Shown here in pieces: positions 46,104-59,018 of a stretch of DNA of 64,000 bases. The first letter of the stretch is position 1; each line of letters opens with the position of its first letter. The stretch comes from Lotus japonicus (Eukaryota > Streptophyta > Magnoliopsida > Fabales > Fabaceae): assembly GCF_012489685.1 (NCBI RefSeq), contig NC_080042.1, positions 7,952,852 to 8,016,851 of the forward strand, written 5' to 3'. The notes beneath the pieces were generated by a model. That model saw only the letters and a program-made list of their open reading frames with translations, was not told where the DNA came from and did not search any database. A program made the position numbers and the translations under genes.

Positions 46104-46520
46104 TTTATGAAGTGATAACTTTTGCTTTTGTTGAACTTCTTTATTTATATGAACTCTATAACTCTTATGAGTAGTTAATGTGTGTTTGAACTCTATAACG
46201 TACAGTTATATGAGTAGTTAATGTGTGTTTGTACTTTATATTTTATATATGTGGAATTGTAGACTTATTGTTTGATTTATGTTAATGTATGAACTTTATT
46301 AAATGCATTAGTAGCTACTAATTTACACATATCAATCATTTTCTAATTATTTTCTTTACTTTTTGACATCTTATGAAGATTTAAAATATATGTTATGAGT
46401 TTTTGTATACTTTAGAAGTTACTATTATGATCTATAATATAGGTTATATAATAATATATATTTTTTCACATAATTTGTGCATTTTAAACATAAATTGTGA
46501 AAATCTGGGAACCATTCACA
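46104..46520 (+). other. hAT 3' untranslated and subterminal region
   Basis: A/T-rich sequence with a local duplication (ATATGAGTAGTTAATGTGTG near 46165 and 46207). No gene. It leads into GC-containing subterminal repeats at about 46525-46600. Confidence 0.5.
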
Positions 46521-46609
46521 CCACAACAGGCGCAGCACATACCGCAGCAACTATAATATCCAATATCACGAAATCCGCAACGCGACCGCGACCGATATTT
46601 AGAACCTTG

Positions 46610-46800
46610 GATGTTGCATAGCCTCATAAAGATCAAACTGAATATGGTCATCTTGGACTTTCTTTGTCAACTGGCGAATTTCCATGTCAATACCCATTCT
46701 TGCAGTTTTCATGAAAGGTCTCATCAGAATGATAGGGACGTCATCATGTGAAATATCAATAACAACAAAGTCATAAAGAATTGAAGAATGAGGGAAAACT
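46610..46800 (-). pseudogene. Athila-like gypsy protease fragment
   Basis: The minus-strand translation from about 46800 gives PHSSILYDFVVIDIS, then VPIILMRPFMKTARMGID, then DHIQFDLYEAMQH. The pattern of a membrane-free aspartic protease tail (V-x-D-I...PIIL-x-RPF-x-KTAR...ID) followed by F-x-x-YEAM is characteristic of Athila-lineage gypsy polyproteins. The frame is open and is cut by the hAT end at YEAMQH. It is therefore the target in which hAT inserted. Confidence 0.7.
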
Positions 46801-46886
46801 GATTATGTTATTACTTGATAGCACCACAACGTGCTTACTTATACAATCAATTATAACAACCTCTAAAACTTAACTAACGACATTAA

Positions 46887-48321
46887 GGTAGCGTTTGGTG
46901 ACAGAACGGAACGAGACAGAACAGGATGGAACATGACAATAATGTTCTGTGTGTTGTGTTTGGTAACTCCAAGTCAATAGAACAGAACCATGATTTTAAT
47001 TACATATATAACCCTGCATGTTTAATATTTGATTAAGGAAAACAAATTGAACTCAATTGAACATTTTGCATAGAAACCATTTGTTATTGCTTACTTCATG
47101 AATAATCACTTATTTCTTTAAAATCATCACTTATTTCTTTAAAATAATAACTTATATATTGTTTAAGTTGTTTTAGTATGTTATTGAAATCACTTTTTTA
47201 TTTCATGATAAACTAAAGTAACTGTTTCAAATAATCTGTTTTTAGCTTCACCTGAAACAAACACAAAAAGTGAGATTTTGAATAAAAAAGTGATTTTTTG
47301 ATTAAAACGTGATTTTCCCAAAATAAGTTGAATCAAACACACTCTAACTGGCTCGTTTATCATTGCTTACAAAAACATATTTTACTTTTGAAAAAATAAT
47401 TGATTATATTTTAATTAAGTTGATTTGTGTTTGACTACTCTAATTAAAATCATTTTTTTTATCTCCTCTCATCTATCATCATAGATTTTCATGATAAGCT
47501 AAAGTAACTGTTTCAAATAATCTGTTTTCAGCTTCACCTGAAACAAACACAAAAAGTGAGATTTTGATTAAAAAAATGATTTTTTGATTAAAAAGTGATT
47601 TTTCCAAAATAAGTTGAATCAAACGCACTCTAATTGGCTCATTTATCATTGCATACAAAAACATATTTTACTTTTGAAAAAATAATTGATTATATTTTAA
47701 TTAAGTTGATTCGTGTTGGACTACTCTAATTAAAATCACTTTTTTATCTCCTCTCATCTATCATCATAGATTTTCATGATAAGGTAAAGTAACTGTTTCG
47801 AATTATCCGTTTTCAGCTTCACCTGAAACAAACACAAAAAGTTAGATTTGATTAAAAAAGTGATTTTTTGATTTTAAAAATGATTTTTTGATTAAAAAGT
47901 AATTTTTTCAAAATAAGTTGAATCAAACGCACTCTAATTGGCTCGTTTATCATTGCTTACAACAAGTGATTTTACGTTTGATAAAATAATTGATTTTATT
48001 TTAAGTGATTTTTTTGAAAAAGTAGATTTTCATTTAACTTTGTCTACAAATATAATAAGTGCTTTCAATTTTAGAAGTGATTTTAAACTGTTTAGATACA
48101 TAAAACTTCAAATATAAATTAAGGGTATTTTTGAACTTGCAAAAGTTTTAAGAGAGTGTTCCGTTCTGTTCCCTTCTGTTCCACCCTTTTCCAGGGAACC
48201 AAAGTGTCCCGTTCCTATAGCCTTTTGTCCCGTTCCGTTCCATCTTAAAAACATGGCAAACACAGAACGGAACTCATGGGTCCTGTTCCGTTCCCTTCCC
48301 ACCTGTCTACCAAACGCTACC
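46887..48321. mobile_element. Harbinger-like non-autonomous element, 1.4 kb
   Basis: Inverted termini GGTAGCGTTTGGT and ACCAAACGCTACC are flanked by TAA on both sides (46884-46886; 48322-48324). The inverted similarity continues inward with GAACGGAAC-rich words. A 3-bp TAA duplication and GG-starting TIRs fit the PIF/Harbinger superfamily. No transposase is encoded. The interior contains three tandem 286-bp repeats. Confidence 0.75.
47215..48000 (+). repeat. Three tandem repeats of about 286 bp in the Harbinger-like element
   Basis: Units start with AAAGTAACTGTTTC at 47215, 47501 and 47786. Each contains the phrase AGCTTCACCTGAAACAAACA and a series of AAAAAGTGATTTTTTGATT words. The third unit is the most diverged and incomplete. 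Confidence 0.85.
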
Positions 48322-48324
48322 TAA

Positions 48325-48686
48325 GTAATAGCTAAACACTCTAGAACTAAAATAGGAACTTCTAAACTATTAGGGACTAGTTTGCAATTAATTAGTTATT
48401 CCTAATAAATACAAGACTTAATTAAAACAAACCAAATACACTATAAATTAGAACCAAAAGTCAAGTATCAGAATGAAATCAAACATGGATTATCTTTTAT
48501 CCTATAAACATAAATTAGTATCAGAAATCATTTATTAAATAAAGTTGTAGAGAATATAAAGTTATAGAGCATGACTTCCTCATTTATTCATCCAAACAAG
48601 GCCTAAAAAAATACCATGAACACACAACCTTGACTTCAATTTCAGTAACTACTTCCTCCGCTTCGTTAATGGCTTATCAAAAAAAA
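48325..48686. other. A/T-rich intergenic sequence, no gene seen
   Basis: No ORF, TIR or LTR terminus is recognised. The 15-bp phrase CTTCCTCCGCTTCGT occurs at about 48652 and again at 48689, flanking an A-run; this is a small duplication at the edge of the next feature. Confidence 0.4.
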
Positions 48687-48857
48687 AACTTCCTCCGCTT
48701 CGTCGCCACTGTCTCCTAATCATATGCGATCATAAAAACCTCCAACCCCAACCTCTTCTCCGAGCCTGTTAACTTCGTAATACAAACCCTCAAAACCCTA
48801 ACCTTATGGATCAAAGAGATCCCTTACGCTCAACAATCCATGCACTACGACAAAGGT
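48687..48857 (+). pseudogene. Probable PP2A phosphatase activator (PTPA) gene fragment
   Basis: One frame reads FLRFVATVS, stop, then KTSNPNLFSEPVNFVIQTLKTL and WIKEIPYAQQSMHYDKG. The spacing and the block W-I-x-E-I-P-x-x-Q-Q-S-x-x-Y match the N-terminal region of plant PTPA proteins, peptidyl-prolyl isomerase-type activators of protein phosphatase 2A (the family block is of the form WIDEIPP..QSARYGN). A TAA after VATVS and a mutated final block show it is not functional. Only about 55 codons remain, without introns. It could be a captured or relict piece of a host gene; the call rests on pattern recall. Confidence 0.5.
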
Positions 48858-49414
48858 TGCACAAAACCTATAAATCTAGATGATACCCAAGATACCCAGA
48901 TCCAGCACCAACAACCCTAACACCCCATCCTTTTGACTCAATTAGATCAGCTAAAGAGAAAGTTACGAACGAGAGAGAACGAGAGAAGGAGATGGAGCCA
49001 TTGAAGAATGATGAAGAAGACTTTTGTGTTTCTGGATGTGAAAGGGAAAATGACTTCATCCTTTTCTGGCTTAAAGAAGATGGGTTGGGGTGATGGAGAA
49101 GGAAGAAGATCTGAGGAAAGATAGGGTTTTGAGTTTGGGGATTTTGGAAGAGATGACATATGAAGGTGAAGGTAAGATTGAAGATGATGATTAAGTGTTT
49201 GTTTTTCCTTCTTCTAATTTTTAATTACAAATTTAATTCACAAGATTATTTATAAAACTAATAAAGCAATTTTTTTATTAAATAAAATATAGAAATAATC
49301 GATCCTCTGATTTTTTTTATACATCGGAAAGATAAATTGATCCCTCCAAGAATAGATCATTATAGGTTAAAATGTCTTTGTTTTAAAAAAATAAATTAAA
49401 ATAGATTTGTTTAA
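48858..49414. other. Intergenic sequence before G2, no supported gene
   Basis: Minus-strand open stretches between 48868 and 49159 are Ser/Phe-rich and lack recognisable motifs. From about 49200 the sequence is A/T-rich. TTTAA (49410-49414) is the expected left TSD of G2. Confidence 0.4.
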
Positions 49415-49768
49415 TGTTGCACAAGTTTTTTCTTGTGTATATTAGAGGCTCTGGTGAGAAGCCACACACAGATTAAAGCAGGGCTAATTAAGTATACATA
49501 TGCATATAAATAGGGCATACAGATTGCTGATTGCATAGTGTGTGTACTGTTATTGGGCTTACAACTTTTATAGTCTTGTGGGCTTACCGAATTTGTGCTA
49601 TTGGGCTAGGCGACCCATGACCTAAACGGGTCAAAATCTCATAATATATAAAGAGGACACCGCCCATGCGGTGGGGGGTCCAACACTTTTTTACTCATTT
49701 AGTACTTTGCCATATCTTGTGATTGCTTTCTAATTGCTTAGCCCTAACCGGAGTTCTTGACCGGAACA
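49415..49768 (+). mobile_element. G2 5' LTR, short (about 354 bp)
   Basis: The right end (GGAACA directly before TTGGCGCCC) is clear. The left end TGTTGCACAAG at 49415 is inferred from the TGTT...AACA terminal symmetry. A TATA-like TATATAAAGAGG is at about 49645-49656. The 3' LTR is not in the window, so the left boundary cannot be confirmed. Confidence 0.6.
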
Positions 49769-49788
49769 TTGGCGCCCACCGTGGGGCC
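49769..49788 (+). promoter_or_regulatory. G2 primer-binding site, tRNA-Lys type
   Basis: TTGGCGCCCACCGTGGGGCC begins right after the LTR. It resembles the complement of the plant tRNA-Lys 3' end and is a common primer site in Tat and Athila elements. Confidence 0.75.
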
Positions 49789-49823
49789 GAGGAATTCAAT
49801 CCTAGGCTTCAAACTCACTGAAA

Positions 49824-50718
49824 ATGGTGAATCGATCTGGAGCAAATGGAAGGGACAGTCATGTTAACCATGAAAATGTTCCGCCTGACATTCTACAACA
49901 GATCATGGCGGATCTAACTGATCTCCGCCAACACAATCAGCAACTGCAAACTCAACTTGCTGAAATCAATCAAGATCAGGGTCTGAACGAGGGCGATCGA
50001 AGAATGGCAGAGATGGTAGTAGATTTTCAACCGTTTACAGATGACATTGCAAATACCACCATATTATGGAGATTCTGACCCAAAGGATCATCTGGTGTAC
50101 TTCAACACCAAGATGGTCATTGTGGTTGCATCAAATGCTTTGAAGTGTAAAATGTTTCCTTCTACTCTCAAAAATTCAGCAATGACTTGGTTTACCACGC
50201 TTCCACCGCGTTCAATTGCTGGATTTATGGATTTATCCGCGAAGTTTTTGTCGCAATTCTCAACTAGCCGCGCCCAGAAGGTGACTCATGCAGCTTTATT
50301 CAACGTGCAGCAAAGGCCCAATGAAAGTCTTCAATCTTTCATGGGGTGTTTCAATCAATTATCGGTTCATTTGGAGGATAAGATGCCAGAAATTTGCATA
50401 GCAGCTTTTGAACTGGGACTTCAATTAGGAAGCTTGAACAGCAGTTTAAGTCGTAAGCCCGTGGAAACGATGGCGGAACTGCGAAGTCGGGTACAAGGTT
50501 TCATTCGGGAGGAGCAAAGTGATCGCATCAAGAAAAACCGCAAGAATGCAGCGGTTACCGGCCAACAGCAGCAATCGGATTCAAAGAAGGCGACGGTTAA
50601 TGATCCGCGTTCGGGCGAAGCGGTTACTAAAGGAGAGAGAAATTATAATAGTTCAAATCGTTTTGATAACCGCTCCAACCTTCGAAATCGTGTTCAGCCT
50701 TATGGAAATCGTGGTTAA
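49824..50718 (+). pseudogene. gag: G2 gag, one frameshift and one stop
   Basis: ATG 49824 opens the frame MVNRSGANGRDSHVNHENVP, with a coiled-coil-like Gln/Leu stretch (DLRQHNQQLQTQLAEINQ). Near 50050 the frame shifts by one base into the continuation YYGDSDPKDHLVYFNTKM. That continuation holds the typical gag core of gypsy elements (SAMTWFTTLPPRSI, QRPNESLQSFMGCFNQL). A TAA at 50716-50718 separates it from pol in the same frame. Without the two lesions gag and pol would form one long polyprotein frame, as usual in this lineage. Confidence 0.88.
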
Positions 50719-53700
50719 TTGCAATCGATGACGTGGAATAGAAACCAACAAGACAGGCCGACCCCACTTGCAGTTAATTTAACCGAAGCATTGCACATGT
50801 GCTTAGAGGCTAACACGATACGTTTCCCAAAACAATCGAAACGCGCACCAGGCAACGTGGACAGAAATAAATGGTGCGAATATCATCGAATTGCGGGACA
50901 CAATACTGATGACTGTTTTACTTTAAAGAAGGAGATCGAGGCCTTGATAAAGGCAGGCTATATGCATCAACTTGAAGGGCGAAAGGAATCAGATGGAGCT
51001 GGAACTTCAACGAAGCGTGATGAGACAGGAAAGGAAATTGAAGAGGCAGAGCCAAAGAAGCAAGCTGGAGGTGAAACTAAAGGGCGTATTCATTCTATAT
51101 TTGGAGGATTTTGGGGAGGAGGCATGACCAACTCTTCCAGAAAGAGGTATGTTCATTCTATAAATGCTGTGTATGCTAATGATTGGGGGAGTTGGGGAAT
51201 CAACCAGCCAGATATTGTATTTACCGTCAAAGATTTTGAGGGAGTTCAGCCTCATGAAGATGATCCCATTGTGGTGATGTTAAAAATTGCTGATTATGAC
51301 ATTGAGAGGGTGTTGCTGGATCAAGGGAGTTCTGCAGATTTGATATATGGCGATGCATTTGAGAAACTTGGGCTTACAGAGGCTGATTTATTACCATATG
51401 ATGGGGCGTTAGTTGGTTTCTCAGGTGAGAAAGTATTTGTTAGAGGGTATGTGGAGTTGAATACCGTATTTGGTGAAGGTAAAAATGAGAAAGCCTTTGC
51501 CATTAAGTTTCTTGTGGTACAGTGTACGCCACCATATAATGTGCTTATTGGAAGACCATCGCTCAACAAACTTGGGGCGATTATTTCAACAAGACATTTA
51601 ACAGTCAAGTATCCATTGGATAAGGGTGGAGTTGGAACTTTGAAAGCTGATCAGGTGGTTGCTAGGAAATGCTATTCCGACAGTTTCAAGCAGTATGGTC
51701 ACATGGGGAAAAGAGCAGTGAAGGAGGGACATAGAGTTTTTGGCGTGAATGTTGATCAGGATGAGGTTAGTTTGGACCCGAGAGAGGGTTTTTCAGATTT
51801 CAAAATGACTCCAGAGGAGGAAACAAAAACAGTTAAAGTGGGCGAAAGGAATTTGAAAGTCGGGGTAAACTTGACTCCAATCCAAGAAAGCAGACTGGTA
51901 CAATTGTTAGCTGAGAACATGGACTTATTTGCTTGGAGCGCGCGGGATCTTCCGGGGATTGATCCAGAATTCATTTGCCACAAGTTGGCATTGAATCCTG
52001 GTGTGAAGCCAATCGCCCAGTTGAAACGTAAGATGGGCGCAGAAAAAGCACTTGCAGTGAAAACCGAAACTAACAAATTAATTGATGCAGGTTTTATCAG
52101 AGAAGTGAAGTATCCTACTTGGCTGGCTAATGTTGTTATGGTCAAAAAAAGTAATGGAAAATGGCGAATGTGCACGGATTATACAGATTTGAACAAACAT
52201 TGCCCAAAAGATTCATATCCGCTTCCAAACATTGATAAATTGGTTGACAGGGCTTCAGGATTCGGAATGCTGAGTTTGATGGACGCGTACTCGGGCTATC
52301 ATCAAATTCGCATGTATGCGCCAGATGAGGAGAAAACTGCATTTATGACAAATCAAGCAAATTATTGCTATCAAACTATGTCGTTTGGGCTTAAAAACGT
52401 AGGAGCTACGTATCAGAGGTTGATGGACAAGGTTTTCGAAAAGCAGGTAGGGCGCAACATGGAAATTTGCGTGGATGATATGGTGGTCAAGTCAGAGGAA
52501 ATGGGCGGTCATTGTTTGGATTTAGCTGAAGCTTTTGGAGAAATCAGAAAACATTGCATGCGTTTGAATCCGGAGAAATGCTCTTTTGGGATTCAGAGTG
52601 GAAAATTTTTGGGCTTTATGATTACTCGAAGAGGAATTGAGGTTAATCCCGATAAGTGCAAGGCAATTCTGGACATGCAAAGCCCAACATCAGTGAAAGA
52701 AGTGCAGAAGCTAACAGGAAGAATTGCGGCTTTGTCACGATTTTTACCATGCTCGGGAAGTAAGGCGGCTCCATTCTTCCAGTGCTTGAGGAAGAACAAA
52801 GCTTTTCAATGGACAGATGAATGCGAGCAGGCTTTTCAAAATTTAAAGGAGCATCTGGCTAAGCCCCCCATATTGTCAAAACCAATTCCAGGTATTCCGC
52901 TATCAATTTTCATTTCCATATCAGATAATGCAGTGAGTTCTGTCTTATTGCAAGAATGTAAAGATGAATTGCGAATTATATACTTTGTGAGCCATGCTTT
53001 ACAAGGGGATGAGTCAAGGTATCAAAAAATAGAAAAAGCTGCACTAGCTTTGATTGTCACTGCCCGAAAGTTGAGACCTTATTTTCAAGGTTTTCAAATC
53101 AAAGTCAAAACTGACTTTCCTCTACACCAAGTGCTGCAAAAGCCTGATTTAGCAGGGCGTATGGTTTCTTGGGATGTCGAATTATCAGAATTTGGTATAG
53201 TGTTTGAGAAGAAGGGACAGATAAAGGCACATGGCTTAATAGATTTTGTGAATGAGATGTCTCTAGAAGAGAGAGTATCAGAAGAAGTGGAATGGGTTTT
53301 GTCTGTTGATGGTTCGTCAAATGTGAAAGGAAGTGGAGCTGGCATAGTTTTGGAAGGTCCGGGCGGAGTGATTATTGAGCAATCTCTCAAGTTCGATTTT
53401 AAAGCAAGTAACAACCAAGCAGAGTATGAAGCAATCATAGCAGGAATGCAGCTGGCCAAAGAAATGAATGTGCGTTATCTTTTGATCAAAACTGATTCTC
53501 AGCTTGTGGCAAATCAGATCAAGGGAGAATACCAGGCGAAGGATGTTCAGTTGGCAAAGTATTTGGTGAAGGTTCAGGAATTGTTGAAACAGATGGACAG
53601 AGTTCAAGTTAATCATGTCCCAAGTGAGGAAAACACCAGGGCTGACATCTTATCCAAATTAGCAAGTACAAAAAAGCCAGGTAACAATAAGTCAGTGATT

Positions 53701-54834
53701 CAAGAAACTTTGAAGGGTCCAAGTGTAAGTGAAGGTGATGCTGTGATGGAAACGGGCGGAGCGGCTCTGGATTGGATGGATCGAATTCAAATGTGTTTGG
53801 AGGCGAAGGGTTCAGATCTAGCTTTGTTTTCAAAAGATCAGATTCGGGAAGCAAGTCACTACACAATGATGGGAGAGCAGCTTTACAGAAGGGGCGTTGG
53901 AGTTCCTTTGTTGAGATGCGTCAATAGAGAAGATGCAGAGAGAATTATGTTTGAAGTACATGAGGGAGTCTGTGCAAGTCACATAGGAGGAAGGTCTTTG
54001 GCTTCGAAAGTGCTGAGAGCAGGTTTTTATTGGCCAACTCTAAAGGGCGATTGTATGGAATATGTCAAAAAGTGTGACAAGTGCCAAGTCTTTGCTGATC
54101 TTCATAGGGCACCTCCAGAAGTTCTAAGTTCAATGAGTTCTTCATGGCCATTTGCAATGTGGGGCGTTGATATTTTGGGACCATTCACTCCAGCTGGGGC
54201 TCAAGTCAAGTTTGTTTTGGTAGCAGTGGATTATTTTACAAAGTGGATTGAAGCAGAATCAATGGCGAAGATTACAGCTGAGAAGGTTAAGAAGTTTTAT
54301 TGGAGGAAGATAATCTGCAGGTTTGGAGTGCCAGCAACAATTGTTTCTGACAATGGAACACAGTTTACAAGAAGGAAAGTCAGAGATTTTTGTGCAGAAA
54401 TGAGAATTGAAACGCGATTTGCCTCAGTGGAACACCCACAATCCAATGGGCAGGTTGAAGCAGCAAACAAGGTGATTTTGAATGGTGTGAAGAAGAGATT
54501 GGGCGAAGCAAAAGGATTATGGGCTGACGAATTGATCACAGTGGTTTGGGCTTACAACACAACACCCCAATCCACTACTGGAGAAACGCCTTTCAAGCTT
54601 GCTTACGGAGTTGATGCAATGATCCCAGTGGAAATACAAGACATGACTTTTCGAGTGGCAACGTATGAGGAGAACCAAAATCGAGAAAATGTTCTAGTGG
54701 ATTTGAATTTGGCAGATGAAGTGAAAGAAGAAGTTCGTTTAAGGGAGGCTGCGGTCAAACAAAGGTCAGAAAGGCGTTACAATACTCGAGTGGTGCCCAG
54801 AAGCATGAAAGTGGGCGATTTGGTATTGCGCAAA
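50719..54834 (+). pseudogene. pol: G2 pol: protease, RT, two RNase H domains, integrase; cut by CACTA
   Basis: The frame is open for about 1,370 codons. A zinc-knuckle variant CEYHRIAGHNTDDC (C-H-H-C) is at residues about 53-66. Protease LLDQGSSADLIY is near 200. RT has CTDYTDLNKHCPKDSYPLP near 480 and active site CVDDMVV near 584, with Cys where Tyr is usual. RNase H follows (about 730-850), and then a second RNase H with all acidic residues visible (VDGSS, QAEYEA, KTDSQLV, NTRADIL; about 857-985). Integrase has HHCC (HEGVCASHIG, CDKCQ) and D,D,E (WGVDILGP, SDNGTQF, SNGQVEAANK). CACTA interrupts after GDLVLRK. Enzymatic residues look intact, so this is a recently active element. Confidence 0.93.
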
Positions 54835-55115
54835 CACTACTAGAAAAAGGACTTTTCACATCAGGGTTTTCACAACGGTGGAAGAAATACCTGATGTGAA
54901 AGATAACGCGGTGGCAATATTGAAATTATAGTGAACTTTTATGATAGTTTTCACATCAGTTGGGAATATGTCTGATGTGGAAAATAATTAGTAAAGACTT
55001 TTTTACAACGGTGAATATAATAACCGATGTGAAAGCTAAACACGGTGGCATTTTTGAAATTTTGATGAAATATATTTAACATCAGTGGTAGTATAACCGT
55101 TGGGAAAAGTCTTTC
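54835..55115 (+). repeat. CACTA left terminal and subterminal repeats
   Basis: TIR followed by several inverted pairs of the type TTTTCACATCAG / CTGATGTGAAA and ACAACGGTG, spaced over about 280 bases. These would bind transposase in an autonomous system. Confidence 0.8.
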
Positions 55116-55543
55116 AAGATATCACAAATTCACAAACAAACACTGAATCCCTAATTTGCTTTCACGACCTAAACACCAATTCTCTGAAGCTCTCCTTCCT
55201 TCCTTCCACGGCCTCACTTTCAGACCACCGATTCTCTGAAGCTCTCCATCGCCGTCGTCCTCGCCTTCCCATGAATCCTCCTCTAATCCTCGCCTAATCC
55301 GCCCGAGTGGCCCGCGATCGTTGGCCACACCGGCACCGATGACGCGAACGAGTTCTGATTCAGAGGGTTGCTGCCCTAATCCAAACCCCTCTTCTCCCTC
55401 CTCTCCGCCGTCGACCGCCTCTCCCTCGCTCAACAATTTCAAAGGTTTGTCAAGAGCTCACTGACCGCGTCGAGGATCTGGGGCTATAGAAGCTAGGGCA
55501 TCTTGTTCACAGTGGTGGTGGAAGCGAGCGAAAGAGAAGAAGA
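55116..55543 (+). other. CACTA interior of unclear origin, C/T-rich
   Basis: The GC content and codon-like composition (for example PSSPSSAVDRLSLAQQF and FVKSSLTAS, in partial frames) suggest another captured host exon or UTR, but I cannot name it. The phrase ATTCTCTGAAGCTCTCC occurs twice (about 55178 and 55231). Confidence 0.35.
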
Positions 55544-55839
55544 ATGGAGGGAGCAGAAGAAGGAGTGGAGATGATGCTGGATTCCAAGGACATGCAACAA
55601 CAGAGCAAAGCCTTCGACAAGCTCACTGAGGGCGTCGAGGATCGCCAGGTCGATTCCACTCGCGTTCAAAAGGTACCTTTCATTCAATCCAACAATACCC
55701 TTTTCCCATTCACCTCGCAAAATCGATTCCCTTTTGTTGTTTATGTGTGTTGCGTGTAATGGGTATGCGGTGATTTTGCAGGCCATGGCTTCCATTGCTA
55801 CACCTGCTGAAGTTGATTGGAACGATTCAGTGTTTTAAT
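55544..55839 (+). pseudogene. HYPK: Captured HYPK (huntingtin-interacting protein K) fragment
   Basis: Exon 1 begins ATG 55544, with MEGAEEGVEMMLDSKDMQQQ, then DKLTEGVEDRQVDSTRVQK to about 55671, then a GT donor. After an intron ending TTTTGCAG, exon 2 begins at 55782 with AMASIATPAEVDW and soon reaches a stop. In plants HYPK is a small chaperone-like protein that binds the ribosome-associated N-terminal acetyltransferase NatA. The start, the D-S-K-D-x-QQQSKA block and the VEDRQ-x-DSTRVQ-x-AMASIA block support the call. The UBA-like C-terminal domain is absent, so the copy is truncated and not a working gene. Confidence 0.75.
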
Positions 55840-55978
55840 GTCCATGTGATTGCAATACATAGTAATATAATCATTATTCGACAACTTAGTGTAGGGTAAA
55901 ACTGCTGAGTCATAATAGTTCAATTTGTACCTGTGCTATTTCATTTTGGCCTTATGTTTGAAATCCTTTCATCAGAGA

Positions 55979-58440
<2,462 letters not shown>

Positions 58441-58461
58441 GTTTTTTTTTTTAAAAAAAAA

Positions 58462-58869
58462 AAGACTTTTCACATCGGTTTTGGAATAAACCGATGTGAA
58501 ATGTGTAGTTTTCACATCGGGTATTTGATTCCACCGATGTGAAATACACGTACAGATTTAAAAAAGAAATTACTAAACAGACTTTTCACATCGGTTGCGG
58601 CATAAACCGATGTGAAATGTGTAGTTTTCACATTGGGTATTTGATTCCACCGATGTGAAATACACGTGCAGATTTGAAAAAGAAATTACTAAACATACTT
58701 TTAACATCGGTTGCGGCATAAACCGATGTGAAATGTGTAGTTTTCACATCGGCTGTGTACCCGATGTGAAAAGGTGTGGACATACCACATCACCTTTGCT
58801 TACATCGGTTGTATACCCGATGTGAAAAGTACTTTTCGCCCGATGTGAAAAGTACTTTTTGTAGTAGTG
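58462..58869 (+). repeat. CACTA right subterminal tandem repeats and TIR
   Basis: Three units of about 117 bp begin ACTTTTCACATCGG or ACTTTTAACATCGG, near 58464, 58580 and 58697. Each contains two inverted pairs of TTTCACATCGG / CCGATGTGAAA. Shorter copies follow up to the TIR ending GTAGTAGTG at 58869. Confidence 0.88.
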
Positions 58870-59018
58870 AGAAAGGCAAAGAGTTCAACTGATTCAAAGC
58901 TGACACCTAACTGGGAAGGTCCGTATAGGACAAGGAGCTTACCATTTGAAGGAGTTATCTGGGCGCGGGGTTCCAAGAGCATGGAATGCACAACACTTGC
59001 GCTACTACGACAGTTGAA
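58870..59018 (+). pseudogene. pol: C-terminal end of G2 pol, frameshifted
   Basis: This resumes the integrase tail after the CACTA element: KLTPNWEGPYRTRSLPFEGV, then a one-base shift to VPRAWNAQHLRYYDS and a stop at about 59018. The W-E-GP-Y and P-R-x-WN-x-x-HLR-x-YY blocks are typical of the last residues of Tat-lineage integrases. Confidence 0.8.

Larger units (their letters stand above)
43898..46609 (+). mobile_element. 3' part of a hAT DNA transposon, split by C2
   Basis: The transposase gene resumes right at the C2 junction. The probable right terminus is at 46609: CAAGGTTCTAAATATCGG followed by repeated CGGTCGCGG words, read on the minus strand, a terminal inverted repeat type I associate with plant hAT elements. 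The left end is outside the window, so neither the TIR pair nor the 8-bp TSD can be checked. The element sits in an Athila-like gypsy fragment. Confidence 0.75.

Noticed and set aside
51007..53866. Several minus-strand ORFs over G2 pol
   Set aside because: They are antisense shadows of a long, well-supported pol frame and lack domains.
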